A stretch of DNA of 64,000 nucleotides from JAJDXW01 sp965223775. GTDB lineage: Bacteria; Pseudomonadota; Gammaproteobacteria; HK1. Shown here one piece after another: positions 42,264-51,815 of the stretch. The notes under the pieces are model-generated. The model did not search any database and was not told the origin of the DNA. It worked only from the letters and a program-made list of their open reading frames with translations. The position numbers were made by a program, and so were the translations under genes. Numbering within the stretch: position 1 is the stretch's first letter; each line of letters opens with the position of its first letter. The stretch covers positions 3,286,001 to 3,350,000 of the forward strand of contig OZ245021.1 in assembly GCA_965223775.1 (NCBI GenBank). The letters are read 5' to 3'.

Positions 42264-42864
42264 CGTTCCACTCCACCAACCACTCGCATGGCCTCGCCCG
42301 GCGCACCCGCCGGAGCCCCCACCGCCACCGGAGCCTTCTTTCGCGTCCCGGCACGGGAGCCGTCTCCCAGCCGCTCTCCGCCCAATTCATGTCCCGAGCC
42401 CTGGCCAGGAGCACGAAACCGAGTCCCCCGCCGGCTTCGGCCGCGAGCTGAAGCCGGCGGCCGTGCACGGAGCGCACCCCCCCGGTCGTCTCGACCACCA
42501 CCGCGGCGAGCCCGGGTTCACGAAGCCCGGTCTCCGCCGCCCCGAGCGCCGCCGTCTCGCTGTCCGTCCGGGCCATCACCAGCCGGTGCGGGTCCAGGCC
42601 GAGAGCGGCGAGCCCCGGAGGATGAAGGGGAGAAAAGGGGCCGCCTTCGACCACGCACCACAGGATCGGTCCGCGCAGGCGCATGCACAGCACCGCTGCG
42701 AACGCGGTGGCCCCCGGGCCGGCCACCGCATGCACCCGTCCTCGAGCCAGTCCGCCACCGAGCCGGCGGTCGATCTCTCCTCCGTCCACGCTTGCCCGGA
42801 GCAGTGCCCGCCTCCCTTCGAGTGCTCCGATCCGGGCCCGCAGCTCCTCTCGTGCGCTCTTCAT
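42037..42864 (-). CDS. imuA: ImuA, RecA-like mutasome protein
   Basis: A protein of 275 residues. DRRLGGGLARGRVHAVAGPG is a RecA-like region with a degenerate Walker A, and AGGGLGFVLLAR and RWRWGLRRVRRARPCEW follow in the usual ImuA order. The homologous part ends near EWNDATGALRVV, where imuB starts at 42263. Here the frame runs on for about 70 residues, overlapping imuB by 227 bases, instead of stopping at the usual short overlap. A LexA-type box lies 44 bases upstream of the start. Confidence 0.88.
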   Translation of the reverse strand: MKSAREELRARIGALEGRRALLRASVDGGEIDRRLGGGLARGRVHAVAGPGATAFAAVLCMRLRGPILWCVVEGGPFSPLHPPGLAALGLDPHRLVMARTDSETAALGAAETGLREPGLAAVVVETTGGVRSVHGRRLQLAAEAGGGLGFVLLARARDMNWAESGWETAPVPGRERRLRWRWGLRRVRRARPCEWLVEWNDATGALRVVSPGGNGVSDPVVPGRRASGGDGRAWRHDGGGGIGGGASLGGESRHGMEHRPRTVSVSAGEPPGPRT

Positions 42865-42907
42865 GGCGAAACCGCGGTCGGTCCCACGTTCTCTCTTATT
42901 CTGTTTT

Positions 42908-42922
42908 GTTCTTTCCAGGTTC
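42908..42922. promoter_or_regulatory. LexA-type SOS box upstream of imuA
   Basis: The sequence GTTCTTTCCAGGTTC is a perfect GTTC-N7-GTTC direct repeat, the established alphaproteobacterial LexA motif. It lies 44 bases upstream of imuA in an AT-rich tract, where a repressor would cover the promoter. The gammaproteobacterial motif CTGT-N8-ACAG is not present. It is expected to control imuA-imuB-dnaE2 in response to DNA damage. Confidence 0.8.
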
Positions 42923-43221
42923 TCTTATTATGCTTTTATGATCCGGGTGTCAATCGAATGCTCTCTCGTAAGGAACGGAGAGATCCGCGGGATGCTCGGA
43001 CGGAAACGGCCGATCCTCGCCCCCGGTCCTCGGGTCCCGCGGGAGCCGACCGCCGGGAAAGCTCGAACCGCAAAGGCTCGAGGAACCGAAAGGGAGGCGC
43101 GGCGGCCCGGTCGGAACTCGACAGGCCTCGGCACATCGTCAAGACGCGGGCTTTGGCAGGTTGGATCGGCCCGCGCACCGGTGTCCGGCCGGCCGACCCG
43201 TTACCGAGAAGATGATCCTCA

Positions 43222-43250
43222 TTGACAGGTCGACCAGGTGATGGTTCAAT
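43222..43250 (+). promoter_or_regulatory. Candidate sigma-70 promoter for the outer-membrane protein gene
   Basis: TTGACA at 43222-43227 is followed after 17 bases by TTCAAT at 43245-43250. The -35 is a perfect consensus and the -10 matches at four of six positions. It lies about 205 bases upstream of the gene, leaving a long leader. Confidence 0.45.
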
Positions 43251-43456
43251 ATTTCAATGAATTGTGTCATTTTCTTCGAAAACAAGATCGAATTTGAGGG
43301 CCTTGACCCCGGAATCGATCCTGTAGGCTATGGACAGGGGAAGATCATGGCCGGAACGGGTGTGGACTCCCAAGCGGGCTCTTCGCTATGATCCGCACCC
43401 GGCCCGGATGGACCTTTCTCCTGGGACCGCTTCAGGGATGCATGGAAGACAGGGCC

Positions 43457-44119
43457 ATGAAAAAACGTCACAGCGGCATCATTCCCACTTTCCTGGTCGT
43501 CACCGCGATCTCGTGCGGCGCCGCCCACGCGGAAGGCGATCCGGCCGAGGGACGGAACGAAGTCACGTTCCGGCCCTGGATCAGTTCTCTCGGCGTTCGC
43601 TTCCACTCCGAGAGCCTGTTCGAGGAAACTGTCCTTGCCCCCTTCCCCGGTGCCCGCACCGCCGCGGGCGAGCTGTCAGGCCAGGCCAGTGCGGCGGGGC
43701 TGCAGGGGTTCAGCCTCGGCGGTGAGTGGCGGCCGTTCGGGAACGGCTTCCGGCTCAACTTCGCCATGTATCTCGATCCGGTCGAGCCGGACGAACCCGG
43801 CAGCTTCCGAACGCGGAAGCCATGGGAGGTCGGTTCCCCTCCCGACGACCCCGTCTCGCTCGCCAGGGACTTCGAAGCCGTTCCCTACGTGGGTCTCGGT
43901 TGGCAGGCGAACGGTGAGGGGCTGGACGTGAACCTCGACGTCGGAGCGTTTCTGTCCGAGGAGTATTCTCTCCGCGGCGATGCCTGCCTGAACTCCGACT
44001 CGCCCCTGGTGGGATGCGGCGCCGTCTCCTTGGGAAACGGTCGAGGCAGGCATTCCGGATCTTTCCGCAAGTTCGAGTGGTATCCGGTTGTCTCACTCGG
44101 AATCGAGTATCGTTTCTGA
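43457..44119 (+). CDS. Outer-membrane beta-barrel-like protein
   Basis: A protein of 220 residues with a signal peptide (MKKRHSGIIPTFLVVTAIS to AAHAE). The mature part shows alternating polar and aromatic segments (NEVTFRPWISSLGVRFHSES, GFSLGGEWRPF, GFRLNFAMYLDP, WYPVVSLGIEYRF) and ends in Phe, the usual C-terminal residue of barrel proteins recognised by BamA. The start at 43457 has GGAAG upstream and gives a clean signal peptide; a start at 43388 would add 23 residues before it. The ligand or function is unknown. Confidence 0.75.
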   Translation: MKKRHSGIIPTFLVVTAISCGAAHAEGDPAEGRNEVTFRPWISSLGVRFHSESLFEETVLAPFPGARTAAGELSGQASAAGLQGFSLGGEWRPFGNGFRLNFAMYLDPVEPDEPGSFRTRKPWEVGSPPDDPVSLARDFEAVPYVGLGWQANGEGLDVNLDVGAFLSEEYSLRGDACLNSDSPLVGCGAVSLGNGRGRHSGSFRKFEWYPVVSLGIEYRF

Positions 44120-44246
44120 TTGCCCGGGCCTGACCGGCAGGGCCGGGCCGCTCGCTTGAACCGGCGGTGATGGGGGTTTCCGGTCACGCGGCCGACCCCC
44201 CGGCGAAGCCCCTGCCGACCGCCGGCCGGTCGCCCGGCTTCCGCCG

Positions 44247-47200
44247 ATGACGGGGTATTACCTGCCGGGTTCCGCCGCGCTGCCGGAGTTCCGGTTGGGG
44301 CAGGCGCTCGCCCGGCTGCGGCGGGACCTCCCCGCGGTCACCGGGGTTGCCGCGTGGGCAGCGTACTTCGTGGATGCGGCCGCCCCGCTCCACGAGGAAG
44401 AGCTCGCCGCTCTCTCGCGCCTGCTCGGCGCTTCGTCCCCGCCGGCCCGCACATCCAATCGACGTTCCGGCGCAGATGCGGACCCGCTCGCAACGAAGAC
44501 CGGCATGCAGTCCGGTTCCGCGGCGCCCCGCCCCGCAAGGACCATATCCCGAGACCTGCCCGGCAGCGCCCGGGCGCTGGTCATCCCCCGCGCGGGAACG
44601 ATCTCGCCGTGGTCGAGCAAGGCGACGGATATCGTCCACAACTGCGGCTTCGATCGAGTGCGGCGGGTGGAGCGCGGCACCCTCTGGATCCTGTCCGGGG
44701 TGGACGACATCGCCGAACCGGCGCTCGGCGCCTTGTACGACCGCATGACCGAACGCCTCTCTCGGCTCTCCGAACCGGTGGTTCCGGGCTCGCGGCCGGC
44801 TGCCGCCGCCCGGGGCCTCGCGGTCCCCGCGGACCTCTTCCGCGATACGCCAGCCGGTCCGCTCGGCCGGGTCTCCCTGCGGCGCCAGCCCGAACGCGCC
44901 CTCCACGACGCGGACCGGCGGCTCGGACTCGCGCTCAACGAGGATGAAGTCCGCTGGCTGTGCGAGCGGTTCCGCGCGCTCGACCGCGATCCGACCGACG
45001 CGGAGCTCATGATGTTCGCCCAGGCGAACTCCGAGCACTGCCGGCACAAGATATTCAACGCTTCGTGGACGGTGGACGGCCGGGCGGCCGAACACTCTCT
45101 CTTCGACATGATCCGGCGCACCCATGCGATGAGCCCGGGCCGGGTGATCTCCGCCTACCACGACAACGCCGCGGTCGTCGAGGGCGGGTCCATGGCCTGG
45201 TTCGCCCCGGACCCCGCGTCCGGGGTCTATCGCCATGCCCCGGAGCCGTCGGGCCTTCTCATGAAGGTCGAGACCCACAACCATCCAACCGCGGTCTCTC
45301 CGTTCGCGGGCGCCGCGACGGGCTCCGGAGGCGAGATCCGGGACGAGGCGGCAACCGGACGCGGCGCGGAGAGCCGCGCCGGACTCGTCGGCTTCAGCGT
45401 CTCTTCCCTGCGCATCCCGGGTTTCGAGCAGCCGTGGGAAGCGGACGGACCCGGTACCCCGTCTCATGTCGCGACCGCGCTCGACATCATGCTCGAGGCC
45501 CCGATCGGGGCGGCTCGTTTCAACAACGAGTTCGGGCGGCCCGCGCTCTGCGGCTACTTCCGCACCTTCGAGCAGGCGAGGGAAGGCGGGGGGAGCACGT
45601 GGCACGGTTACCACAAGCCGATCATGATCGCGGGGGGGATGGGCCGGATCCGGACCCGGCACGTCGCGAAGGCGGCCCTGCGTCCCGGGGTCCTGATCGC
45701 GGTGCTGGGCGGGCCGGCCATGCTGATCGGGCTCGGCGGCGGAGCCGCCTCCTCCTCCGTCTCGTCCGGCATCGGCACGAACGACCCCCGCGAGCCACCG
45801 GGGCGCAACCCCGCCGGCGGCGGCAACTCCGAGCCCGGCGAAGATCGCCATCGCCAGGAGCTCGGTTTCGCCGGTCACGGCACCTCGAAGGCCGGCGACG
45901 ACCATCATCGCCGGGAACTCGACTTCAAGTCCGTGCAGCGGGACAACGCGGAGATGCAGCGCCGCGCCCAGGAGGTGATCGACTCGTGCACCCGGCTCGG
46001 AGACCGCAACCCGATCCTGTCCATCCACGACGTGGGAGCGGGAGGGCTCGCCAACGCCGTCCCCGAGCTCGTCCACGCGGCCGGGTTCGGGGCCCGCCTC
46101 GAGCTCGGCGCGATCCCCACCGCGGATCCGGGCATGAGCCCCATGGAGATCTGGTGCAACGAAGCCCAGGAGCGCTACGTCCTGGCCCTCGACCCGGGCG
46201 AGCGATCCCGGATCGAATCGATCTGCCGGCGCGAGCGGTGCCCGTTCTCCGTCATCGGCGCGGTGACGGAAGCGCCCCGCATCGAGCTTCGGGACGAGCG
46301 GCGCGACGAGCGGGTCGTGGACGTTCCCGTCGACCTCGTCCTGGGAGACGCGCCCCGCCTCGCGCGCGAGTCCCGGCACACGCCGCAGGCCGCCCGCAAG
46401 AGCATCGCGCTGCCAGCCGGGACCGAGACCGACCTCATGTCCGTTCTCGGCCGGGTGCTGCGGCTGCCCTGTGTCGCCGACAAGACGTTCCTCGTCACCA
46501 TCGGCGACCGTACCGTCTCGGGTCTCGTCGCCCGGGACCAGATGGTCGGCCCCTGGCAGGTACCGGTCGCCGACTGCGCGGTCACCGCGGCCGACCATCT
46601 GGGCTTCGCGGGAGAGGCGATGGCGATGGGAGAGCGTTCGCCCCTCGCGGTCCTCGACCCCGCCGCCTCGGCCCGCATGGCGATCGGCGAGGCCCTCACC
46701 AACCTCGCCGCGGCCGGGATCGGGACGCTGCGTGCGGCCGTGCTGTCCGCGAACTGGATGGCGGACGCCGGCCCGGACGATACCGCCCTGCACGACGCCG
46801 TCGGGGCCGCCGCTCTCGACTTCTGCCCCGGGCTCGGGCTCCCGATACCGGTCGGAAAGGACAGCCTGTCCATGCGGACCGCCTGGCGCGACGGGGGCCG
46901 CGAACGGGTGGTGAGCGCACCCCTTTCCCTCGTGGTGTCGTCGTTCGCACCGGTCGACGACGTTCGCCGGACCCTCGTTCCGGTGCTCGGGAAGGAAGCC
47001 GGCAACCGCCTCCTCTTCGCCGACCTCGGGCTCGGCCGCAACCGGCTCGGGGGCTCCGCCCTCGCCCAGGTCCTCTCGGCCCGGGGAGGCGACCCGCCGG
47101 ACACGGAAGCGGACGTGCTGCGCGGATTCTTCGACGCGGTCCAGTCCCTCATCGACGAAGGGGTCGTGCTCGCGTATCACGATCGGTCCGACGGCGGCCT

Positions 47201-48464
47201 CGCCGCGGCTCTGTGCGAGATGGCGTTCGCGGGAAGGGCCGGGCTTCGCATCGATCTCACCCCGCTCGGCCCCGAGCCCCTGCCCGCGCTCTTCTCCGAA
47301 GAGCTCGGCGCGGTCTTCCAGGTCCGCTCCCGCGACGCCCCCTCGGTCCTGGAACGGCTGCGGGCGGTGCCCCGCCTCGCGCCGCACGTCCACTCGATCG
47401 GGGAGGCGGACGCGGGCTCCCGGATCCGTTTCGAGCACCGGGGGAACACCGTCCTCGACGCCGCTCGCGTCGACCTCCACCGAGCCTGGTCGGAGACGAG
47501 CCATCGAATGCAGGCGCTTCGCGACGAGCCGCGGTGCGCGCGCGAGGCCTTCGACACCCTCCTCGACGACGCCGACCCCGGGCTCGGCGCAAGCCTCACC
47601 TTTTCGTTCGGACCGGCCGCGGCGGCGGGCGCGGCGGCGGGTGCGAACCCCGCGGCGCATGCCGCGGGCCGGGCGGGCGTCCCGACCCCGACGCACAGGC
47701 CCCAAGTCGCGATCCTCCGCGAGCAGGGGGTGAACGGACACCGGGAGCTCGCTGCCGCGTTCGATCGGGCGGGATTCGACGCGGTGGACGTCCACATGAC
47801 CGATCTCGTCGAGGGCCGGCAGTCGCTCGAACGCTTCACGGGGCTGGCGGCGGGCGGAGGCTTCTCCTACGGAGACGTGCTCGGGGCAGGCGGGGGCTGG
47901 GCGGCTGCCGTGTTCCATCGCGAGGGGCTGCGCGAAGCGTTCCGCGACTTCTTCGCCCGCCCCGACACGTTCACCCTCGGCATCTGCAACGGCTGCCAGA
48001 TGCTGGCCCGGCTCAGCTCCCTCGTCCCGGGGGCGGATGCCTGGCCGCGGTTCCTCCTCAACCGTTCGGGGCAGTTCGAGTCCCGCCTGGTGATGTGCGA
48101 GATCCTCGACTCACCCTCGATCTTCTTGCGGGGAATGGCCGGCTCGAAGCTGCCGGTGGTGGTGGCGCACGGAGAAGGCCGCGCCGTGACGGGCTCCGGG
48201 ACCACGACGCCATGCCTTCGCTTCGTCGACAACCACCACCGGCCGGCGGAACGCTATCCGGCCAACCCCAACGGTTCGCCCGGCGGACTCACCGGATTCA
48301 CCACCCGGGACGGCCGCGCGACGATCCTGATGCCCCATCCGGAACGCACGTTCCGCACCGTGCAGCTCTCCTGGCATCCGCCGGGGTGGGGAGAGGAGAG
48401 CCCCTGGATGGAAATATTCCGTAATGCTCGCAGGTGGTGCGTGCCGGCGAGCGCCCGCCTATGA
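44247..48464 (+). CDS. purL: Phosphoribosylformylglycinamidine synthase, single-chain, with insertions
   Basis: A protein of 1405 residues, about 110 longer than the usual single-chain PurL. It makes FGAM from FGAR, glutamine and ATP in purine synthesis. Core motifs include QANSEHCRHKIFNASW, KVETHNHPTAVSPF and HDVGAGGLANAVPE. The C-terminal glutaminase starts near residue 1153, with Cys in GICNGCQM and the His-Glu pair in MPHPERTF. Extra residues lie near 62-100 (ASSPPARTSNRRSGADAD), near 510-550 between ASSSVSSG and LDFKSVQRDN, and near 1125-1150. The second insert contains a partial repeat of the segment that follows it. All lie at joints between domains or loops, so the enzyme should be active. 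Confidence 0.93.
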   Translation: MTGYYLPGSAALPEFRLGQALARLRRDLPAVTGVAAWAAYFVDAAAPLHEEELAALSRLLGASSPPARTSNRRSGADADPLATKTGMQSGSAAPRPARTISRDLPGSARALVIPRAGTISPWSSKATDIVHNCGFDRVRRVERGTLWILSGVDDIAEPALGALYDRMTERLSRLSEPVVPGSRPAAAARGLAVPADLFRDTPAGPLGRVSLRRQPERALHDADRRLGLALNEDEVRWLCERFRALDRDPTDAELMMFAQANSEHCRHKIFNASWTVDGRAAEHSLFDMIRRTHAMSPGRVISAYHDNAAVVEGGSMAWFAPDPASGVYRHAPEPSGLLMKVETHNHPTAVSPFAGAATGSGGEIRDEAATGRGAESRAGLVGFSVSSLRIPGFEQPWEADGPGTPSHVATALDIMLEAPIGAARFNNEFGRPALCGYFRTFEQAREGGGSTWHGYHKPIMIAGGMGRIRTRHVAKAALRPGVLIAVLGGPAMLIGLGGGAASSSVSSGIGTNDPREPPGRNPAGGGNSEPGEDRHRQELGFAGHGTSKAGDDHHRRELDFKSVQRDNAEMQRRAQEVIDSCTRLGDRNPILSIHDVGAGGLANAVPELVHAAGFGARLELGAIPTADPGMSPMEIWCNEAQERYVLALDPGERSRIESICRRERCPFSVIGAVTEAPRIELRDERRDERVVDVPVDLVLGDAPRLARESRHTPQAARKSIALPAGTETDLMSVLGRVLRLPCVADKTFLVTIGDRTVSGLVARDQMVGPWQVPVADCAVTAADHLGFAGEAMAMGERSPLAVLDPAASARMAIGEALTNLAAAGIGTLRAAVLSANWMADAGPDDTALHDAVGAAALDFCPGLGLPIPVGKDSLSMRTAWRDGGRERVVSAPLSLVVSSFAPVDDVRRTLVPVLGKEAGNRLLFADLGLGRNRLGGSALAQVLSARGGDPPDTEADVLRGFFDAVQSLIDEGVVLAYHDRSDGGLAAALCEMAFAGRAGLRIDLTPLGPEPLPALFSEELGAVFQVRSRDAPSVLERLRAVPRLAPHVHSIGEADAGSRIRFEHRGNTVLDAARVDLHRAWSETSHRMQALRDEPRCAREAFDTLLDDADPGLGASLTFSFGPAAAAGAAAGANPAAHAAGRAGVPTPTHRPQVAILREQGVNGHRELAAAFDRAGFDAVDVHMTDLVEGRQSLERFTGLAAGGGFSYGDVLGAGGGWAAAVFHREGLREAFRDFFARPDTFTLGICNGCQMLARLSSLVPGADAWPRFLLNRSGQFESRLVMCEILDSPSIFLRGMAGSKLPVVVAHGEGRAVTGSGTTTPCLRFVDNHHRPAERYPANPNGSPGGLTGFTTRDGRATILMPHPERTFRTVQLSWHPPGWGEESPWMEIFRNARRWCVPASARL

Positions 48465-48565
48465 TGCCGGGACGGCCTCGTCGCATCCGCCGGCGGGCGC
48501 GGCCGCACGCTTCACCGTTCGCGCTGCCCGCCACGCGGACCATACGCTGAAGGGGGACCACGACC

Positions 48566-49534
48566 ATGCTGCTCAAGACCTCGCGCTACGGACCGGGCCA
48601 TGTCCGCCCGTCCGAGATCACTCCCCGGGACGTCTGGCTGAATCGCCGCGAGTTCCTCAGGAACGCCGGGTTCGGGCTGGCCGCGTTCGCCGCCCCGGCC
48701 GCCTGGTGGCCGCGGCTCGCCCACGCCCGACGGAAGTTCGACGATCTCGTCCAGTCGAAGTGGGTGCTCGACGAGGAACCGACCTCCCTGGAGGACATCA
48801 CCTCCTACAACAACTTCTACGAGTTCGGGACCGCCAAGGGCGATCCGGCCCGGTACTCGGACGGATTCAAGCCTCTTCCATGGTCGATCCGGGTCGGGGG
48901 CGAATGCGAGAAGCCGGGCGTGATCGGCTACGAGGACCTGATCGGCTCCTACCCGATCCAGGAACGGACCTACCGTTTCCGCTGCGTGGAGGCGTGGTCG
49001 ATGGTCGTCCCCTGGGCAGGCATCCCGCTCGACGCGGTGCTCAAGCGCTTCCAGCCGACCTCGAAGGCAAAGTACGTCGCGTTCGAGACCGTGTACCGGC
49101 CCGAGGAGATGCGGGGGCAACAGCGCGGCTTTCTCGACTGGCCCTATGTCGAAGGGCTTCGCATCGACGAAGCGATGCACCCGCTCACCCTGCTCGCGGT
49201 CGGTCTCTACGGCGAGGCGCTCCCGAACCAGAACGGCGCGCCGGTCCGCCTCGTCGTGCCCTGGAAGTACGGGTACAAGAGCATCAAGTCCATCGTCTCG
49301 ATCACCTTCACCGAACACGAGCCTCCGACCACCTGGAACCGGCAGGCGCCCCACGAGTACGGGTTCTATTCGAACGTCAACCCGGATCGGCCCCACCCCC
49401 GCTGGAGTCAGAAGCGGGAGCGTCCGCTCGGAGGGTCGCTGTTCTCGGGCAAGATCGCGACGCTGAAGTTCAACGGATACGCCGACGAGGTCGCGTCGCT
49501 CTACACGGGCATGGATCTCGTCAGGCACCACTGA
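48566..49534 (+). CDS. msrP: Periplasmic methionine-sulfoxide reductase catalytic subunit
   Basis: A protein of 322 residues. A Tat-type signal is seen in NRREFLRNAGFGLAAFAAP. The molybdopterin-binding Cys lies in YRFRCVEAWSMVVPW, as in MsrP (YedY). The enzyme repairs oxidised methionines of periplasmic proteins, receiving electrons from the membrane haem protein MsrQ. The msrQ gene follows after ten bases, the standard pair. Confidence 0.94.
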   Translation: MLLKTSRYGPGHVRPSEITPRDVWLNRREFLRNAGFGLAAFAAPAAWWPRLAHARRKFDDLVQSKWVLDEEPTSLEDITSYNNFYEFGTAKGDPARYSDGFKPLPWSIRVGGECEKPGVIGYEDLIGSYPIQERTYRFRCVEAWSMVVPWAGIPLDAVLKRFQPTSKAKYVAFETVYRPEEMRGQQRGFLDWPYVEGLRIDEAMHPLTLLAVGLYGEALPNQNGAPVRLVVPWKYGYKSIKSIVSITFTEHEPPTTWNRQAPHEYGFYSNVNPDRPHPRWSQKRERPLGGSLFSGKIATLKFNGYADEVASLYTGMDLVRHH

Positions 49535-49544
49535 GGGCGGAGCC

Positions 49545-50195
49545 GTGGCGCGCGCTGCCGCCCTCCTCCGCCCGGGCTTCGCGTGGCTCAAGGCGGGGGT
49601 GTTCCTCGCTGCGCTCATCCCCCTCGGGGTGATCGCGGCCGCCGCGTCGTCCGGGGACCTCGGGGCGAACCCGGTCGAGACCCTGCTCCACCACTTCGGG
49701 GAATGGACGCTCCGGCTGATGCTGGTGACCCTGGCGGTGACCCCGGTGCGCCGGCTCACCGGCTGGAACCAGGCGGTCCGCCTGCGGCGGATGCTGGGGC
49801 TGTTCGCGTTCTTCTACGCGGTGCTGCACCTTGCGACCTACGTGGTCCTCGATCGCTCGCTCCTCCTCGAGGAGGTCATCGACGACCTGACCGATCGGCC
49901 CTACATCATGGTGGGCTTCGCCGCATTCGTCCTCCTCGTGCCCCTCGCGGCCACTTCGACCAACGCCATGGTGCGCCGGCTCGGTGGCCGTCGCTGGCGG
50001 TTGCTGCACCGGATCGTCTACGCCGCCGCCATCGGCGGGGTGGTCCACTTCTGGTGGCTGGTGAAGGCCGACGTCCGCGAGCCCCTCGTCTACGCGGCGG
50101 TGCTCGCCATCCTCCTCGGCCTTCGCCTCCCGCCGGTGGTCCCGTTCCTGCGCTCCCTGCCCGCCCGCGTTCACCGCCGTCCCGCCCCCGGCTGA
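49545..50195 (+). CDS. msrQ: Haem-binding membrane subunit for MsrP
   Basis: A protein of 216 residues with about six membrane segments, starting at a GTG (MARAAALLRPGF). The haem-ligand histidines typical of the family are seen in HHFGEWTLRLMLV, FYAVLHLATYVVLD and WRLLHRIVYAAAIGGVVHFW. It passes electrons from the respiratory quinone pool or a flavin reductase to MsrP. The spacing of ten bases after msrP implies one transcript. Confidence 0.93.
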   Translation: MARAAALLRPGFAWLKAGVFLAALIPLGVIAAAASSGDLGANPVETLLHHFGEWTLRLMLVTLAVTPVRRLTGWNQAVRLRRMLGLFAFFYAVLHLATYVVLDRSLLLEEVIDDLTDRPYIMVGFAAFVLLVPLAATSTNAMVRRLGGRRWRLLHRIVYAAAIGGVVHFWWLVKADVREPLVYAAVLAILLGLRLPPVVPFLRSLPARVHRRPAPG

Positions 50196-50249
50196 CCGCG
50201 GAAATCGCGATTCGATGCGCCGGCCCGAGCAATCGGGTCCGCCCGCGCG

Positions 50250-51668
50250 CTACCGGTCCCGGAGGAAGTGCTCTATCGAGTTGGCGTAGTACCGCAGCAT
50301 CTCGTGCTCGTCCGCGCTCGCCCGGTAGAGTCCGTCCGATTCCCGGACGAAATGCCGCAGAACCAGCATCTCGAGGCCCATCGTCACCGCGTAGTCGCGG
50401 TCCGCGCGGGCGATGTGGACATACGCCCCTCCTGCCTCCAGGTCGCCGATGAGCGACTGGGCCTCGGCCTTGATCTCGAGCTCGCTCATCGGCCGCAGCG
50501 GGTGGCGCACGAACACGGTCGCGACGAGAGACACCGGCAGGACGGGCACCACGGCGGCGATCGCATCGAGCAGCTCGCCGCCCAGCCGCTCCACCGCCTC
50601 GAAGCGGGCGGCGGGGTCCAGCGCGCGGAAATCGATCCCGCTGCGGCCCGCGTACGACCGCATCGAGATCGGCGGACCGAAGTTCACGCACGCATAGCCG
50701 AAGCGGTGCCAGCGCCCTCTCAGCCGAAGGGCCGCCTGGCGGCCGGCGAACCGGAGCACCGTCAGGGCGATGTACGCCCGACTGCGAGGGACCGCCGTCT
50801 TCGGATCGCGTTCCCGGACCAGGGTTCGGTCCTCCAGCACACGGTCGTAGTTGATGCCGACGGGGACGAACACGAGGTCACGCTCTCCCTCGGGGTCGAA
50901 CCCCGAGACCATGTAGTTGATGAGGCCCAGCTTGGGGCGGCGAAGACGCCCGTCGCGGCTGAGCCCGCCCTCGGGGTAGACCGCCTGCACGACCCCCGCG
51001 GCGGTAGCCGCCTGGACGTAGCGGGCGAGCACCTGGCGGTAGAGCGGGTTGCGCGAATCGCGTCGCACGAAGTACGCGCCGAGCGATCGGATCAACGCGC
51101 GCAACGGCCAGATCCGCGCCCACTCCCCGACCGCGTAGCTGAGCGCGGAGCGCTGCGCGGCGAAGTAGGCCACGATCACGTAGTCCATGTTGCTGCGGTG
51201 ATTCATCACGAAGACGACGCTCGCGTTCGACTCGATTTTCGACAGAGCCCGGTCGTCGGAGTACCCCATGCGAACCCGGTACAGGAGCTGAACGGTGCGC
51301 CGCGCCAGGTAGTACCCGATCCGGAAATAGACGTAGGGATTGAACGACGGGACGATCTCGCGCGCGTAGCGCTCGGCCTCGCGAACCAGCGCTTCCCGCG
51401 GCACGCGGGACTCCAGCACCCGGCGCTCGATCGACTCCATGACCTTGGGGTCGTACGTCAGCCGCTCGATGAGGACCCGGCGCCGGGTCTGGTGGAAGGC
51501 GGGGATCTGCAGCTCGAGCCGCGTGTTCAGCTCGTCGATCACCCGGTTGACCCGCCGCCGGAAGAACCAGCGCACGCTCGGGATGAGGAGGCGGTCGAGA
51601 ACCGCCCACAGCGCGAACGCGCCGGCCACGACCGCGATCCAGACCGGGAGGGAGATCGTCTCCGTCAC
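50250..51668 (-). CDS. PlsB-like 1-acyltransferase
   Basis: A protein of 472 residues with one N-terminal membrane segment (WIAVVAGAFALWAVLD). The acyltransferase blocks are visible: FVMNHRSNMDYVIV (H-x4-D), GAYFVRRDSRNPLYR, VYPEGGLSRDGRLRRPKLGL and VFVPVGINYDRV. This is the glycerol-3-phosphate acyltransferase group, shorter than E. coli PlsB. It probably makes lysophosphatidic acid at the inner membrane. It ends convergently with msrQ, with 54 bases between them. Confidence 0.85.
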   Translation of the reverse strand: MTETISLPVWIAVVAGAFALWAVLDRLLIPSVRWFFRRRVNRVIDELNTRLELQIPAFHQTRRRVLIERLTYDPKVMESIERRVLESRVPREALVREAERYAREIVPSFNPYVYFRIGYYLARRTVQLLYRVRMGYSDDRALSKIESNASVVFVMNHRSNMDYVIVAYFAAQRSALSYAVGEWARIWPLRALIRSLGAYFVRRDSRNPLYRQVLARYVQAATAAGVVQAVYPEGGLSRDGRLRRPKLGLINYMVSGFDPEGERDLVFVPVGINYDRVLEDRTLVRERDPKTAVPRSRAYIALTVLRFAGRQAALRLRGRWHRFGYACVNFGPPISMRSYAGRSGIDFRALDPAARFEAVERLGGELLDAIAAVVPVLPVSLVATVFVRHPLRPMSELEIKAEAQSLIGDLEAGGAYVHIARADRDYAVTMGLEMLVLRHFVRESDGLYRASADEHEMLRYYANSIEHFLRDR

Positions 51669-51815
51669 CGCGAAAGCGGCCCGCCGGGCCGCCGCCGGGC
51701 GTCCCCGCTCGTCCCTTCACCTGATGTGCGAATCCGAGTCACCTCGCCGCAACCGCGGGGCCTCGCCGGAACCGTCCGCGGCGGGCGGCAGGAACCGGCT
51801 CGAGAAGCCCCCGCG

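Larger units (their letters stand above)
42865..43456. other. Divergent control region between imuA and the outer-membrane protein gene
   Basis: 592 bases. The imuA side has an AT-rich stretch with the LexA-type box at 42908-42922. The middle has open frames without features. The outer-membrane-protein side has a promoter-like pair at 43222-43250 and an AT-rich leader to about 43330. Confidence 0.6.

Noticed and set aside
44184..47918. A minus-strand open frame of over 1200 codons opposite purL
   Set aside because: It is antisense to purL and dominated by Arg/Gly/Ala/His without any domain.
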